This document shows positions 53,631 to 63,973 of a DNA stretch of 64,000 nucleotides, one piece after another (position 1 is the first letter of the stretch; each line of letters opens with the position of its first letter). Position numbers and translations under genes: made by a program. The notes beneath the pieces were generated by a model. The model saw only the letters and a program-made list of their open reading frames with translations, was not told where the DNA came from and ran no database searches. Origin of the DNA: Neobacillus niacini (lineage in GTDB: Bacteria > Bacillota > Bacilli > Bacillales > Cytobacillaceae); NCBI RefSeq assembly GCF_023715785.1, contig NZ_JAMBOX010000005.1, positions 186,001 through 250,000 of the forward strand, given 5' to 3'.

Positions 53631-54869
53631 TTATATCAATTTATTGGGAAACTCTCCGTCAGGACTGATTAATGAAACAGAGAATGTATCTTTAAATACA
53701 TTCCTTGCCATGTCATCCACGCTCGCTTTTGTAACTTGATCGATTTGTTCAATAATTTCATCAAGGGAACGATGGCGTTTTAATAGGAGTTCATTCTTGC
53801 CATTACGGCTCATCCGGCTATTGGTGCTCTCCAAGCTTAACATTAAGCTGCCTTTTAGCTGCTCCTTGCTGTTGGCCAGTTCCTTGTCGGTAATTCCGGT
53901 TTGTTTTAATTTTTCAAGCGTTTCCTGAATGGTTTCGTATAAAACATTCAGTTGCTTTGCCCCGGTTCCGCCATAAATGGTTACGATCCCGCTATCTTGA
54001 TAAGCTGAGTGATATGAGAAGACGGAATACGCTAATCCGCGCTGTTCGCGCACCTCTTGGAATAATCTAGAGCTCATGCTGCCGCCAAGAATATTATTTA
54101 AAGTAATCAGGCTGTAAATATCCTCATGGCCAACCTTCAAGCCTTCAAAACCAATGCATAGGTGTGCCTGCTCGGTTTCCTTTTTACGGGAAATCCGATT
54201 AGAATGGAATACCGGGATATTCTCCATATCCTCTTTGCTGCTGCCGCTATAGGAACCAAAATAGGCTTCAACCTCATGAATGAAGGTTTCTGGTATATTC
54301 CCGGCAATGGAAATGACAACATTCTCAGGTGTATAGCGCTCATGAATATAATCCTGAAGTGATTGCCCAGAGAAGGTATTTAATGTTTCCTCTGTTCCCA
54401 AAATTGGATAACCTAGCGGATGATCCTCGTAGACTGCTCTGCTGAGAAGATCATGAACGATATCATCTGGTGTATCCTCATACATTTTTATTTCTTCAAA
54501 AACAACATTTTTTTCTTTCTTTAATTCCTCTTCGACGAAGGTGGAATTAAAGAACATATCTGCAAGTACGTCCAAGGCGAATTTTGAGTGGGTATCAAGA
54601 ACCTTAGCGTAATAGCATGTATATTCCTTGGAAGTAAACGCGTTTACCTGACCGCCAATGCTATCGAAGGATTCAGCTATTTCTTTGGCAGTTCTGGTCT
54701 TTGTTCCTTTGAAAAACATGTGTTCCAGGAAATGAGAAATTCCATTATTTTGCGGATTTTCGTTCCTTGAACCTGTACCGATCCAAATCCCTATTGCGAC
54801 AGAGCGAACGGTAGGAATTTGCTCTAATACGATTCTTACTCCATTTTGGCATGTGTATTTGTTTATCAA
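53631..54869 (-). CDS. mlpA: M16 family zinc peptidase MlpA/YmxG
   Basis: A 412-residue processing-peptidase-like M16B enzyme. The zinc motif HFLEH (in NNGISHFLEHMFFKGT) is at about 46-50, with the third ligand in FEEIKMYEDTPDD about 75 residues on. R/Y-loop elements such as GSMSSRLFQEVREQRGLAYS are present. In B. subtilis MlpA (YmxG) affects proteolytic gene expression; the substrate is unknown. The TTG start at 54869 has AGGAGGAAG upstream. Position between ylxY and ymxH is conserved. Confidence 0.95.
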   Translation of the reverse strand: MINKYTCQNGVRIVLEQIPTVRSVAIGIWIGTGSRNENPQNNGISHFLEHMFFKGTKTRTAKEIAESFDSIGGQVNAFTSKEYTCYYAKVLDTHSKFALDVLADMFFNSTFVEEELKKEKNVVFEEIKMYEDTPDDIVHDLLSRAVYEDHPLGYPILGTEETLNTFSGQSLQDYIHERYTPENVVISIAGNIPETFIHEVEAYFGSYSGSSKEDMENIPVFHSNRISRKKETEQAHLCIGFEGLKVGHEDIYSLITLNNILGGSMSSRLFQEVREQRGLAYSVFSYHSAYQDSGIVTIYGGTGAKQLNVLYETIQETLEKLKQTGITDKELANSKEQLKGSLMLSLESTNSRMSRNGKNELLLKRHRSLDEIIEQIDQVTKASVDDMARNVFKDTFSVSLISPDGEFPNKLI

Positions 54870-54966
54870 TCGACTTCCTCCTGACTATAAACAGCAGATG
54901 CTTCTACCCATTAGATAATTATACCTATAATAACTATTTTATCCAACTTTTAGATTCTTGCCCCTA

Positions 54967-55914
54967 TTATTTAATGATTCTTTCCTCTGACATAAGTTCG
55001 GATACAGTGCCAATTTTTAAGTTTTTTTCCTTAATCAATGTAATTAATCGGTCCAGCGATTTTGCTGTCGAGTCGGTCGGATGCATTAACACCATTGAAC
55101 CGTTATCAATTTTTGAGATCACCCGATTAATTAGAACATCTGGAGCGGGTTTTTTCCAATCTACTGTATCCACTGTCCACAACACTGTCTTCATATTAAA
55201 TTCGTGGGCAATTTTAACCGTTTCTTCACGATAACTTCCGCTTGGCGGCCCAAACCAGGTTACTTTTTTCTCTGTTACTGCTTCAATGATTTCATTGGTT
55301 TTTATTAGCTGCTCTCTAGCCTGCCCCGCAGTCAGCTTTGCCATGTCCGGATGGGAATAGGAATGGTTGCCGACTTCGTGGCCAGCACTAACAATCATCT
55401 TTGCCAGCTCGGGGTTTTTTTTAACCCAATTACCTTCAAGAAAAAAACTGGCCTGGACATTATGTTTTTTCAATGTTGCCAGGATGTCCGGCAAATATTC
55501 ATTCCCCCAGGCCACATTAATGATAAAGCTTACCATCGGTTTTTCTGGATGACCTCTGTAAATCGGCGAAGCGGGTAAATCAGTAAGCCCTACCTTTGGT
55601 TTGATTTGGGTATAAACGAGTCTCTTTTCGTCAAAAACACCTTTTGTTTTCATATTTTTATAAGAAGCCGCAATGTCGACTTTCAACCCATTGTAACCGG
55701 GCATTGCTTTCCAAACGCGATCTATTTTGGCATCGGAAGCCGGCTTTTCGTATGTAGGAGCGTTTTTTAAAATGGTTTGATAAAGCTCATCGGTTTGTTT
55801 AACAGCCGGTTGTTCGGCGGGTTTTAAAGAACCAAAATAGTTGTTCACATATGGATTGTCAATCGCAACCCAGGCAACCAAGCAAAACAGTATCATTAAA
55901 CTTACCCTTTTCAT
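54967..55914 (-). CDS. ylxY: Polysaccharide deacetylase-like protein YlxY (degenerate active site)
   Basis: A 315-residue protein with an N-terminal signal or anchor helix (MKRVSLMILFCLVAWVA) and a NodB/CE4 domain at about 120-300. Motif 1, normally TFDDG with the catalytic Asp, reads SFIINVAWG here. The metal-binding HxxxH remains (NHSYSHPDM), as does motif 3 (FGPPSGSYREE). The missing Asp pair suggests it is not a conventional deacetylase. YlxY in other Bacillus has a similar location between pnp and mlpA and is sporulation-associated; I do not know its substrate. AGGTAAATG starts it at 55914. Confidence 0.92.
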   Translation of the reverse strand: MKRVSLMILFCLVAWVAIDNPYVNNYFGSLKPAEQPAVKQTDELYQTILKNAPTYEKPASDAKIDRVWKAMPGYNGLKVDIAASYKNMKTKGVFDEKRLVYTQIKPKVGLTDLPASPIYRGHPEKPMVSFIINVAWGNEYLPDILATLKKHNVQASFFLEGNWVKKNPELAKMIVSAGHEVGNHSYSHPDMAKLTAGQAREQLIKTNEIIEAVTEKKVTWFGPPSGSYREETVKIAHEFNMKTVLWTVDTVDWKKPAPDVLINRVISKIDNGSMVLMHPTDSTAKSLDRLITLIKEKNLKIGTVSELMSEERIIK

Positions 55915-55970
55915 TTACCTTTCCCCCTCTTCTATACAGATTATGTATAAAACGGACAAGGTAGACCATA

Positions 55971-56140
55971 AAGCGGAAGCGCCTTCGGAACAAGCACAGC
56001 TTGTTCCTGCGAAGATTATTCTAAGAGCTTTCCTTAGTAATCAGGGGCGACAGGCATAAGACGAGCCGCCCAGAAGGCTGCACTTAAGCCTTCTTGACGG
56101 ATTGGCTTATGACCCCGAGCCCCTAGGCGCTGTAGCTATA
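55971..56140. repeat. Interspersed palindromic repeat, copy B
   Basis: A 170-base copy of the element at 24569-24682. It begins AAGCGGAAGCGCC, has an extra block CGGAACAAGCACAGCTTGTT near the left, then shares GGGGCGACAGGCATAAGACG and ends with CCCCTAGGCGCTGTAGCTAT. Most of the 313-base gap between pnp and ylxY is this repeat plus the pnp terminator. Confidence 0.8.
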
Positions 56141-56165
56141 CAGTTTCAAATTTCAGGGAACGTTG

Positions 56166-56199
56166 AAAAAGTCAGGGACAGCTAATGCCCCTGACTTTT
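56166..56199 (-). terminator. Terminator after pnp
   Basis: AAAAGTCAGGG and CCCTGACTTTTT pair perfectly around a ten-base loop. Confidence 0.85.
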
Positions 56200-56227
56200 G
56201 TAAACAAGTTAATATGCTAAGGGTTGG

Positions 56228-58345
56228 TTATTGGTTTTGCTCTGCCTTTTCCCGCTGTTCTTTCAGAACTGCCTTGCGGGACAAGTTTACCCGGCCCTGC
56301 TTGTCAATTTCCGTGACTTTCACGAGAATTTCATCGCCAATCTTGACGACATCCTCTACTTTACCGACACGTTCCTCGGCTAACTCGGAAATATGAACCA
56401 AACCATCCTTCCCGGCAAATATCTCAACAAATGCGCCAAATTTCTCAATTCGTTTTACTTTGCCAAGATACATTTGACCGACAACGACTTCACGGACAAT
56501 ATCTTCGATAATCTTTTTCGCTTTTTCGTTCATTTCTGGGTCACTGGATGCAATAAAAATTGTGCCATCTTGTTCGATATCAATTTTTACGCCCGTTTCT
56601 TCAATAATCTTATTGATTTGTTTTCCGCTTGGTCCAATGACGTCACGGATTTTATCCGGATTAATCGTCATTGTCATGATTTTTGGAGCAAACTTAGAAA
56701 GCTGTGCTCTTGGTTCGGCAAGGGTTGCCAGCATTGAATCCAAAATTTGCATTCTGCCGACTTTGGCCTGCTGCAATGCCTCTTCCAAGATTTCGCGGGA
56801 AAGACCCTCAATTTTAATATCCATTTGGAGGGCAGTAACCCCTTTGGCGGTACCGGCAACCTTGAAATCCATATCGCCAAGATGGTCTTCCATGCCTTGG
56901 ATATCTGTTAAAACAGTGTAATAATCTCCCGATTTTACAAGACCCATAGCAATACCGGCAACCGGAGCCTTAATCGGCACTCCTGCATCCATCATCGCCA
57001 ACGTGCTTGCACAAATGCTTGCCTGAGAGGTGGAACCGTTTGATTCAAGAACCTCGGATACAAGACGGATTGTATATGGGAAATCTTTTTCTGATGGCAC
57101 AATAGGTTCTAAAGCCCGTTCGCCCAATGCACCATGTCCGATTTCACGGCGGCCTGGTCCACGAATTGGGCCGGTTTCACCGACACTGAAGGAAGGAAAG
57201 TTGTAATGATGCATAAAGCGTTTTTCTTCTTCAATGCCAAGGCCATCAAGGATTTGAACATCCCCCATCGCTCCGAGTGTACAAATGCTCAACGCCTGGG
57301 TTTGGCCGCGGGTAAACAGTCCTGAACCGTGCGTACGCGGCAAAATGCCAACCTGTGACGACAACGGACGGATTTCATCAATTTTCCGGCCGTCCGGACG
57401 AATCTTTTCAACGGTAATCAAGCGTCGAACCTCTGCTTTTACCATCTTGTCCAAAATCTGTTTTACCTGCTTAAGGTCATCTTCATTTGCTTCTTGTTCT
57501 TGATATTTTAATAACACGCGATCTTTCACTTCTTTAATTGCATCTTCACGGGCATGTTTTTCTTGAACCTGAATCGCTGCAATTAAATCGGCTTCACATA
57601 TTTCTCTTACTTCGGCTTCGAGTTCTTTATCTAATTCAAATAAAGAAATTTCTCTTTTTGGCTTGCCAATTTCAGCCACTATTTTTTCCTGGAATTGGAT
57701 CAATCGTTTAATTTCATCATGACCAAACATAATGGCCTCAAGCATGATTTCTTCCGGCACTTCCAGTGCCCCTGCCTCGACCATGTTGATTGCATCTTTT
57801 GTCCCGGCAACAGTCAGATGGATATCGCTCTGTTCCGCCTGCTCTACAGTTGGGTTGATGACAAATTCATTGCCAATCCGCCCTACAACAACACCAGCAA
57901 TTGGACCTTCAAATGGAATATCTGAAGTGCTGAGAGCTAAAGAGGAACCAAACATTGCCGCCATCTCTGTCGAACAATCTTGGTCTACACTCATCACGAT
58001 GCTGATGACTTGGACATCATTTCGGAAGCCATCAGCAAAAAGCGGCCGAATTGGCCGGTCAATTAGACGGCTGGCTAAAATTGCCTTTTCACTCGGGCGC
58101 CCTTCACGTTTAATAAATCCCCCCGGAATTTTACCGACAGCGTACAGCCGTTCTTCATAGTTAACCGTTAATGGGAAAAAGTCTAAGTTTTTCGGTTCCT
58201 TTGATGCGGTTGCAGTACTTAATACTGCGGTATCGCCATAGCGGACCAGAACGGCACCGTTAGCCTGTTTCGCTAATTGTCCGATTTCAACCGTTAATTT
58301 GCGGCCAGCCCAATCCATGGAATACACATGTTTCTCTTGATCCAT
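56228..58345 (-). CDS. pnp: Polyribonucleotide nucleotidyltransferase (PNPase)
   Basis: A phosphorolytic 3'-5' exoribonuclease, the main 3' exonuclease of Bacillus. The 705-residue protein has two RNase PH domains (first about 10-230, second about 320-545 with [20 protein letters not shown] and the active-site Asp residues in [17 protein letters not shown]), a KH domain (around 555-615, [15 protein letters not shown]) and a C-terminal S1 domain (around 620-690, [18 protein letters not shown]). GAGAGGGG precedes ATG 58345. It follows rpsO, separated by a terminator and a 230-base leader, as in other bacteria. Confidence 0.98.
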   Translation of the reverse strand: MDQEKHVYSMDWAGRKLTVEIGQLAKQANGAVLVRYGDTAVLSTATASKEPKNLDFFPLTVNYEERLYAVGKIPGGFIKREGRPSEKAILASRLIDRPIRPLFADGFRNDVQVISIVMSVDQDCSTEMAAMFGSSLALSTSDIPFEGPIAGVVVGRIGNEFVINPTVEQAEQSDIHLTVAGTKDAINMVEAGALEVPEEIMLEAIMFGHDEIKRLIQFQEKIVAEIGKPKREISLFELDKELEAEVREICEADLIAAIQVQEKHAREDAIKEVKDRVLLKYQEQEANEDDLKQVKQILDKMVKAEVRRLITVEKIRPDGRKIDEIRPLSSQVGILPRTHGSGLFTRGQTQALSICTLGAMGDVQILDGLGIEEEKRFMHHYNFPSFSVGETGPIRGPGRREIGHGALGERALEPIVPSEKDFPYTIRLVSEVLESNGSTSQASICASTLAMMDAGVPIKAPVAGIAMGLVKSGDYYTVLTDIQGMEDHLGDMDFKVAGTAKGVTALQMDIKIEGLSREILEEALQQAKVGRMQILDSMLATLAEPRAQLSKFAPKIMTMTINPDKIRDVIGPSGKQINKIIEETGVKIDIEQDGTIFIASSDPEMNEKAKKIIEDIVREVVVGQMYLGKVKRIEKFGAFVEIFAGKDGLVHISELAEERVGKVEDVVKIGDEILVKVTEIDKQGRVNLSRKAVLKEQREKAEQNQ

Positions 58346-58544
58346 ATTTATTGCCCCTCTCTATCTAAATCACTTAGGAGGATGATGCGAAAAAAAATCG
58401 CGATAATCATCTTTCTAAAGATAAAATATATAAAAAATGACTTAAAAAGCCTATGTTGTCATTCAAATTAATATTAGTATGCACAAAAAAGCCTGAACTT
58501 AAAAATATGTATGATGCAAAAACCCCAAATTGTTTTATAACTAA

Positions 58545-58569
58545 CAAAAAAGCGGGAAAAATCCCGCTT
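58545..58569 (-). terminator. Terminator after rpsO
   Basis: AAGCGGGA and TCCCGCTT pair around a four-base loop and TTTTTTGTTAG follows on the minus strand. Confidence 0.85.
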
Positions 58570-58577
58570 CTGAAAGA

Positions 58578-58847
58578 CTAACGACGTAGACCAAGCTTAT
58601 TGATTAACTCACGGTAACGTTGTACATCTTTGTTACGTAGGTAAGTCAAAAGATTACGACGTTTACCAACCATTTTCAAAAGACCGCGACGTGAGTGGTG
58701 ATCTTTTTTGTGAGTGCGTAAATGGTCGTTGAGTTTGTTGATTTGCTCAGTAAGGACAGCGATTTGAACCTCTGCAGATCCAGTATCGTTCTCATGAGTT
58801 TTAAACTCGTTGATAATTTCATTTTTGCGTTCTTGAGTGATTGCCAT
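58578..58847 (-). CDS. rpsO: Ribosomal protein S15
   Basis: An 89-residue 30S primary-binding protein that contacts the 16S rRNA central domain and starts platform assembly. The S15 signature [16 protein letters not shown] is at about 42-57 and the ending [12 protein letters not shown] is typical. TAGGAGGTGAAT precedes ATG 58847. The upstream leader has a hairpin that may mediate autoregulation. It lies between ribF and pnp as usual. Confidence 0.99.
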   Translation of the reverse strand: MAITQERKNEIINEFKTHENDTGSAEVQIAVLTEQINKLNDHLRTHKKDHHSRRGLLKMVGKRRNLLTYLRNKDVQRYRELINKLGLRR

Positions 58848-58925
58848 CCATATTCACCTCCTAATATCCTAATCCCCTGTTACCGAGCAAGCGTCGGTGA
58901 CTCGTCTTGCCAAGCAAAGGTTATT
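58848..58925 (-). promoter_or_regulatory. rpsO leader with hairpin, possible S15 autoregulatory site
   Basis: The leader contains ACCGACGCTTGCTCGGT (58898-58882), a five-pair GC-rich hairpin flanked by AGACGAGTC and AACAGGGG, about 35 bases before the start. S15 represses its own translation by binding the rpsO leader in several bacteria, including a Geobacillus form. I cannot verify the fold, so the regulatory role is inference. Confidence 0.35.
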
Positions 58926-59016
58926 TTTAATACGTATTTAAGAATACAATGTTTTATGGCAAAATGCAAGTTTTATCGTGAGATTTTGCAGAAAAAACCA
59001 CTTATGACAGCGATGG

Positions 59017-59970
59017 TTAGGATGTTTGTCGGTTTTCCTCAAAATAAGCGATTGAATTTTGCTTATCTTTATTAATCTGCGCCACAAGCTCATCAATTCC
59101 CGCAAATTTTTGCTCCGAACGAAGATAGGTATGCCATTCGATGACAACCTCTTCCCCATAAATATTTTGATTAAAATCAAACAGATGAACCTCTACCGTT
59201 TGCTTTAACAAATCCTTATGGAACGTAGGCTTATAGCCAACGTTGCAAACACCATTATACCAACGATTATTCACATTCATCCTGACAGCATAAACACCGA
59301 CCGGAGGCAGAATATAGCCGCTATTTGTATCAACATTGGCGGTAGGAAACCCAATGGTTCTCCCGCGCTGATCGCCGCCGACGACATGCCCTGAGGTAGT
59401 GTAGTATCGTCCTAACAATGGTGGCAGCTCGTCCATCTTTCCCGCTTTAATTAAAGTACGGATTCTTGTTGAACTGACTTTTTCATTTTCTTCTGTGAAT
59501 TTTGGAACGACAGTAAAGGTAAATTGTTCACGGGAATGGAAGGGCAAGGTTTCCATTGTTCCTTTTCCCATCCGGCCATAGGTAAAATCAAAGCCAGCGA
59601 CTACATGTTTAACATTAAAACCGATGAGAAACTGATCAACAAACTCCTGTGGAAGGAGCGAAGCAAATTCCGTTGAAAAATCGACAATAAAAAGATAATC
59701 AATCCCGAGTTTTTCAATAATACTTATTTTCTGAGCCAAAGGGGTGATAAATTGTACATTGGTATTGCTTTTCCCCAAAACGACAGATGGATGAGGGTCA
59801 AATGTCATAACGGCACTTTGTAAGCCGTGAGCAAGAGCTTGTCTTTTTGCCTCCAAAATAACTTGCTGGTGTCCTCGGTGAACCCCATCAAAATATCCAA
59901 GTGCCATTGCCAATGGGGGAAAATCAATTTGCTCTATATCTAGTGGAAACTTTACCTTTTGAACTTTCAA
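59017..59970 (-). CDS. ribF: Bifunctional riboflavin kinase / FAD synthetase
   Basis: Phosphorylates riboflavin to FMN and adenylates FMN to FAD. The 317-residue protein has an N-terminal nucleotidyltransferase domain (about 15-185) with GYFDGVHRGHQQ (25-36) and VSSTRIR, and a C-terminal flavokinase domain (about 190-310) with GRTIGFPTANV and the catalytic Glu region VEVHLFDFN. The TTG start at 59970 has AAGGTGAG upstream. It follows truB by 30 bases in the infB operon arrangement. FMN riboswitch sequences are not seen here. Confidence 0.97.
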   Translation of the reverse strand: MKVQKVKFPLDIEQIDFPPLAMALGYFDGVHRGHQQVILEAKRQALAHGLQSAVMTFDPHPSVVLGKSNTNVQFITPLAQKISIIEKLGIDYLFIVDFSTEFASLLPQEFVDQFLIGFNVKHVVAGFDFTYGRMGKGTMETLPFHSREQFTFTVVPKFTEENEKVSSTRIRTLIKAGKMDELPPLLGRYYTTSGHVVGGDQRGRTIGFPTANVDTNSGYILPPVGVYAVRMNVNNRWYNGVCNVGYKPTFHKDLLKQTVEVHLFDFNQNIYGEEVVIEWHTYLRSEQKFAGIDELVAQINKDKQNSIAYFEENRQTS

Positions 59971-60000
59971 ATGAAACTCACCTTTTTCTATACTGGAAGC

Positions 60001-60921
60001 TTACAACTGGTTATTTCTTAATACCTTATCAGGTTTTAGCAAGCCCGGTTTTCCAGAATGCTTTGAATAAACCGCAAGTGCCATTCCATCCTTTGTTTCA
60101 GCAACAATCGGCCCGCTATAGCTATTAAACTGTTCAGGTATGGGTAGAAGTGCTCCATTTTTCACTTTCTCTGCTACTTTATCATTAATATGCAATTTCG
60201 GCAAATGAGAAAGCGCGGATTCCAAGGGCCTTAATTGGCTCGAAATGTCTCCTTCTGCCATCAGTCGTTCAATTTCAGCAAAAGTCAAGCAGTCATCCAA
60301 TGTAAACGCAGCAGACCGTATTCTTGTCAAGTTTGACATATGGGCAGGGAACCCAAGTGCTTCCCCAATCATGACCGCCAATGTCCGAATATAGGTGCCT
60401 TTACTGCAGCTGACGCGGAACCTGAAGCGAATTTCGTTTCCGGAAAACTCACTTCTGTCATCCAACAATTCAATCTTATATATCGTTACGATCCTTGTTG
60501 GACGTTCAACCTCGATGCCTTTTCTGGCATATTCGTACAGGCGCACACCACCGACCTTAACAGCTGAATACATCGGAGGAGTCTGCTTAATTTGCCCTGT
60601 TAAAGACGCTAAAACACGGAGTATTTCCTCACGTGAAATCGGTCGGTCGACACTTCTTTTCTCCACCACTTCCCCGGAAGCATCTTCGGTAGTCGTGGAA
60701 AAACCGATTGTGACCTCTCCTTCGTATGCCTTTCCGGCATCAGTGATATACTCTGCCACCTTAGTCGCTCTTCCGATACAAATCGGGAGAACCCCTGTAA
60801 CATCGGGATCAAGTGTACCAGTATGGCCAACTTTTTTTGTTTTTAAAATCTTTCTCAATTTAAAAACACAGTCATGACTGGTTAATCCGGCAGGTTTAAA
60901 TAAGGGCAAAATTCCTTCCAT
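60001..60921 (-). CDS. truB: tRNA pseudouridine-55 synthase
   Basis: Makes pseudouridine at position 55 in the T-loop of tRNAs. The 306-residue protein has PAGLTSHDCV (10-19), the catalytic Asp in HTGTLDPDVTGVLP (Asp around 39) and a C-terminal PUA-like region. The frame continues to 60987, but that part contains a terminator-like hairpin; GGGAAG nine bases before ATG 60921 and the family start MEGILPLFKPAG set the start. It lies between rbfA and ribF as in B. subtilis. Confidence 0.97.
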   Translation of the reverse strand: MEGILPLFKPAGLTSHDCVFKLRKILKTKKVGHTGTLDPDVTGVLPICIGRATKVAEYITDAGKAYEGEVTIGFSTTTEDASGEVVEKRSVDRPISREEILRVLASLTGQIKQTPPMYSAVKVGGVRLYEYARKGIEVERPTRIVTIYKIELLDDRSEFSGNEIRFRFRVSCSKGTYIRTLAVMIGEALGFPAHMSNLTRIRSAAFTLDDCLTFAEIERLMAEGDISSQLRPLESALSHLPKLHINDKVAEKVKNGALLPIPEQFNSYSGPIVAETKDGMALAVYSKHSGKPGLLKPDKVLRNNQL

Positions 60922-60944
60922 TTTATCCAACTTCCCTTCATTAC

Positions 60945-60977
60945 CGAAAAAAATGGATAGACGATTGTCTATCCATT
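60945..60977 (-). terminator. Terminator-like hairpin between rbfA and truB
   Basis: AATGGATAGAC pairs perfectly with GTCTATCCATT around a four-base loop and is followed by TTTTTCGG on the minus strand. It sits inside a normally contiguous operon, 23 bases before the truB ribosome binding site. Confidence 0.65.
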
Positions 60978-61005
60978 CCCCCTCCATTTGGGGTATACCA
61001 CAATA

Positions 61006-61377
61006 TTACTCCTCTTCGTTCCGCTCCACCGGCTTATCGTCTGTATGGAGCTGGTGCAAAAGAGTTTCGATTCGATTTCCATAATCGATAGATTCATCAA
61101 ATTCAAAGATGATTTCGGGTGTTTTACGGAGGCGAATCCGGTGGCCAATTTCCGAGCGGATAAATCCTTTTGCTTTGGCCAGGCCTTTTAACGTATTCTC
61201 CTTTTGCTCATCATCACCCAAAACGGAAATATACACTTTGGCTTGCTGCAGATCTCCCGTTACTTGAACATCAGTAACTGTTACAAAGCCTATCCGGGGA
61301 TCTTTAATTTTACGGCCAATGATCTCCGTCAGCTCTTTCTTCATTTGTTCACCCACACGATTTGGTCTGTGGCTCAT
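61006..61377 (-). CDS. rbfA: Ribosome-binding factor A
   Basis: A 123-residue KH-fold factor that binds the 30S subunit and helps mature the 5' end of 16S rRNA, important in the cold. Family features are [35 protein letters not shown] and [15 protein letters not shown]. An acidic tail (PVERNEEE) ends it. AGAGGTGA lies nine bases before ATG 61377. It follows ylxP by 15 bases in the infB operon. Confidence 0.98.
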   Translation of the reverse strand: MSHRPNRVGEQMKKELTEIIGRKIKDPRIGFVTVTDVQVTGDLQQAKVYISVLGDDEQKENTLKGLAKAKGFIRSEIGHRIRLRKTPEIIFEFDESIDYGNRIETLLHQLHTDDKPVERNEEE

Positions 61378-61392
61378 CTCATATTCACCTCT

Positions 61393-61674
61393 TTATAGCC
61401 ATTCAATCTCGGTGATGGTTCTTTCTATTTCTGGAAAGGAATCCAAAAATTTCAAGGCATTGTTTAGCTCCTGCTCGGTCGCCACTTTGGCGCCAGTAAC
61501 AGCCACAATGGCAATTTTGGTCCTTTGCCAGACATCCTGATAGTCAACCTCGGCAACTGACACATTAAATTTTTGCTTTAATCGTGTCATTACACGCTGG
61601 AGAACAGCTCGTTTCTCTTTCAAAGAATGGGCATCGTATATCAGGCATTCACACTCGGCAGCGCCGATGATCAT
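61393..61674 (-). CDS. ylxP: YlxP-like protein (DUF503)
   Basis: A 93-residue small protein of the DUF503 family ([37 protein letters not shown]), always located between infB and rbfA in Bacillus. A role in ribosome or translation-related processes is likely from context only. The ATG overlaps the infB stop by four bases (ATGA). Confidence 0.96.
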   Translation of the reverse strand: MIIGAAECECLIYDAHSLKEKRAVLQRVMTRLKQKFNVSVAEVDYQDVWQRTKIAIVAVTGAKVATEQELNNALKFLDSFPEIERTITEIEWL

Positions 61675-63953
61675 TTACGTTCCACTTCTTCCATTACAAA
61701 TGCTTCAATGACATCGCCTTCTTTGATATCATTAAAGTTTTTAACGGTAATACCACATTCATAGCCTTGGGCTACTTCTTTGGCATCATCTTTAAAACGT
61801 TTTAGGGCATCAATCGTTCCTTCAAAAATGACCACTCCATCACGGATTACACGGACACCGCTATCGCGGGTAATCTTGCCGTCGGTGACATAGGAACCAG
61901 CAATTGTACCAACCTTTGACACTTTGAATGTCTGACGAACTTCCGCTTGACCAATAATCTTTTCTTCAAATTCCGGATCAAGCATCCCTTTCATGGCAGC
62001 TTCGATTTCTTCTATCACCTTGTAAATAATCCGGTGTAAGCGGACATCTACATCCTCCGCTTCAGCCGCGCGTTTGGCATTTACGTCAGGACGGACATTA
62101 AAGCCGATGACAATGGCGTTGGACGCAGATGCCAGGCTAATATCGGATTCATTTATCGCTCCTGCTCCGCTATGAATGATTTTAATGTTGACACCTTCAA
62201 CATCTATTTTAAGCAAGGAAGCCGCAAGCGCCTCGGCTGATCCTTGAACATCCGCTTTAATGATGATATTTAAATCCTTCATTTCACCCTGCTTTAATTG
62301 TTCAAAAAGATTATCAAGGCTGACGCGGGATTTTTCGCCGCGCTGGGCAGCTAATGCCTGCTGAGCACGAGCTTCCCCAATATGGCGAGCTGTCTTTTCA
62401 TCATCAAAAACGACGAAACGGTCACCAGCTTGCGGTACATCATTTAAACCGGTAATTTCGACTGGGGTAGAAGGTGCAGCTTCTTTTACGCGGCGTCCGA
62501 TATCATTGACCATGGCACGGACACGGCCAAATGTATTTCCGACAACAATCGGGTCGCCGATCTTTAATGTTCCGTTTTGCACAAGAAGCGTTGCCACTGA
62601 TCCGCGGCCTTTATCCAGCCTTGCCTCAATGACGGTCCCGGCTGCATTTCGCTTTGGATTTGCTTTATATTCTTCCACTTCGCTTACAAGTAAAATCATT
62701 TCGAGTAAGCTGTCAATTCCTTCGCCATTTTTTGCAGAAATCGGTACAAAGATAGTATCTCCGCCCCAAGCCTCCGCTACTAATCCGTGTTCTGTCAATT
62801 CTTGCATGACACGGTCTGGATTAGCTGCTTCTTTATCCATTTTATTTACCGCTACGATAATTGGAACTTCAGCAGCTTTGGCATGGTTAATCGCTTCGAC
62901 TGTTTGCGGCATGACACCATCATCGGCGGCAACTACGAGAATCGTAATGTCTGTAATCTGTGCGCCACGAGCACGCATGGTCGTAAAGGCGGCGTGTCCC
63001 GGGGTATCGAGGAACGTGATCCTCTTACCATTTTCCACTACTTGGTAGGCCCCGATATGCTGGGTAATCCCCCCGGCCTCTCCTTCGGTCACCTTTGTGT
63101 TACGAATGGAGTCAAGCAAGGTCGTTTTACCGTGGTCAACGTGCCCCATAATCGTGACGACAGCAGGACGCTCTACTAAAACTTCAGGAGCATCTTCTGT
63201 GAAATAGATTTCCAGGTCAGTGGAATCCACTTTAATTTCTTCTTCTACTTCAACACCGTATTCACCGGCAATTAATTCAATTGCGTCTTTATCAAGCTCC
63301 TGGTTAATCGTAGCCATTACACCTAATAAAAATAGCTTTTTGATAATTTCAGAAGGTTCCCGGTGCAGCTTCTTCGCAAGTTCTGAAACAGTTAAGGATT
63401 CACTGAATGTAATTTTTGCAGGAAGTTCCTTTTCTTTTCTCTTTTGCGGAGCCTGTTGTTGCTGCGCATGCTGATGATTTCTCTTTTTATTTTGATTATG
63501 ATTGCGATTTTGTTGATGGCTGTGGTTTTTTTGTTTACCTTTGCCTGGTTGGAAAGGCTTATTTTCCTTTGATTGATAGTCTTGTTCTTGCTTTTTGCCT
63601 TCTTTGGCTTTCGGCGCAACTGCCACTTTCACCTTATTTGGGACAGCGACTTCGTCTTCTTCCCCCACCGCTTTTGGAGTAACCTTAGGCTGTGCCTGAG
63701 GCTTCTTCGCCGCATTTTGGTGGGCTGGCCTATTATTGGATCGTTTTTGCCCTGGAGCAGCATTATTCGACTTTTGCTGTGCCCCATTATTTTCCTTCTT
63801 ATTATAGAGAGCGTCCAGCTTTTTTAAATCTGACGCTTCTAATGTTGCCATATGGTTGGAAACTTCTATGTTCATTTCTTTTAATTTCGTAATAATTTCC
63901 TTACTCGAAATGTTGTGTTTTTTTGCATATTCATAAACACGCATTTTACTCAT
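61671..63953 (-). CDS. infB: Translation initiation factor IF-2
   Basis: A GTPase that brings initiator fMet-tRNA to the 30S subunit. The 760-residue protein begins with a small helical IF2_N domain ([20 protein letters not shown]). A low-complexity Lys/Gln/Asn-rich segment of about 55-180 residues follows (with [15 protein letters not shown]), then a second IF2_N domain ([20 protein letters not shown]). The G domain has [20 protein letters not shown] and NKMDK, and the beta-barrel and C-terminal domains bind fMet-tRNA. GGGGGTG seven bases before ATG 63953 is the better start; GTG three codons earlier overlaps it. An internal start giving a shorter IF-2 form, known in other bacteria, was not evaluated. 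Confidence 0.98.
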   Translation of the reverse strand: MSKMRVYEYAKKHNISSKEIITKLKEMNIEVSNHMATLEASDLKKLDALYNKKENNGAQQKSNNAAPGQKRSNNRPAHQNAAKKPQAQPKVTPKAVGEEDEVAVPNKVKVAVAPKAKEGKKQEQDYQSKENKPFQPGKGKQKNHSHQQNRNHNQNKKRNHQHAQQQQAPQKRKEKELPAKITFSESLTVSELAKKLHREPSEIIKKLFLLGVMATINQELDKDAIELIAGEYGVEVEEEIKVDSTDLEIYFTEDAPEVLVERPAVVTIMGHVDHGKTTLLDSIRNTKVTEGEAGGITQHIGAYQVVENGKRITFLDTPGHAAFTTMRARGAQITDITILVVAADDGVMPQTVEAINHAKAAEVPIIVAVNKMDKEAANPDRVMQELTEHGLVAEAWGGDTIFVPISAKNGEGIDSLLEMILLVSEVEEYKANPKRNAAGTVIEARLDKGRGSVATLLVQNGTLKIGDPIVVGNTFGRVRAMVNDIGRRVKEAAPSTPVEITGLNDVPQAGDRFVVFDDEKTARHIGEARAQQALAAQRGEKSRVSLDNLFEQLKQGEMKDLNIIIKADVQGSAEALAASLLKIDVEGVNIKIIHSGAGAINESDISLASASNAIVIGFNVRPDVNAKRAAEAEDVDVRLHRIIYKVIEEIEAAMKGMLDPEFEEKIIGQAEVRQTFKVSKVGTIAGSYVTDGKITRDSGVRVIRDGVVIFEGTIDALKRFKDDAKEVAQGYECGITVKNFNDIKEGDVIEAFVMEEVERK

Positions 63954-63973
63954 TCTTTTCACCCCCGCAAGAT

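Noticed and set aside
60922..60987. N-terminal extension of truB
   Set aside because: That stretch encodes the terminator-like hairpin, and the family start with its ribosome binding site is at 60921.
62506..63048. 180-codon plus-strand frame inside infB
   Set aside because: Antisense to the G domain of IF-2, whose motifs are fully conserved.
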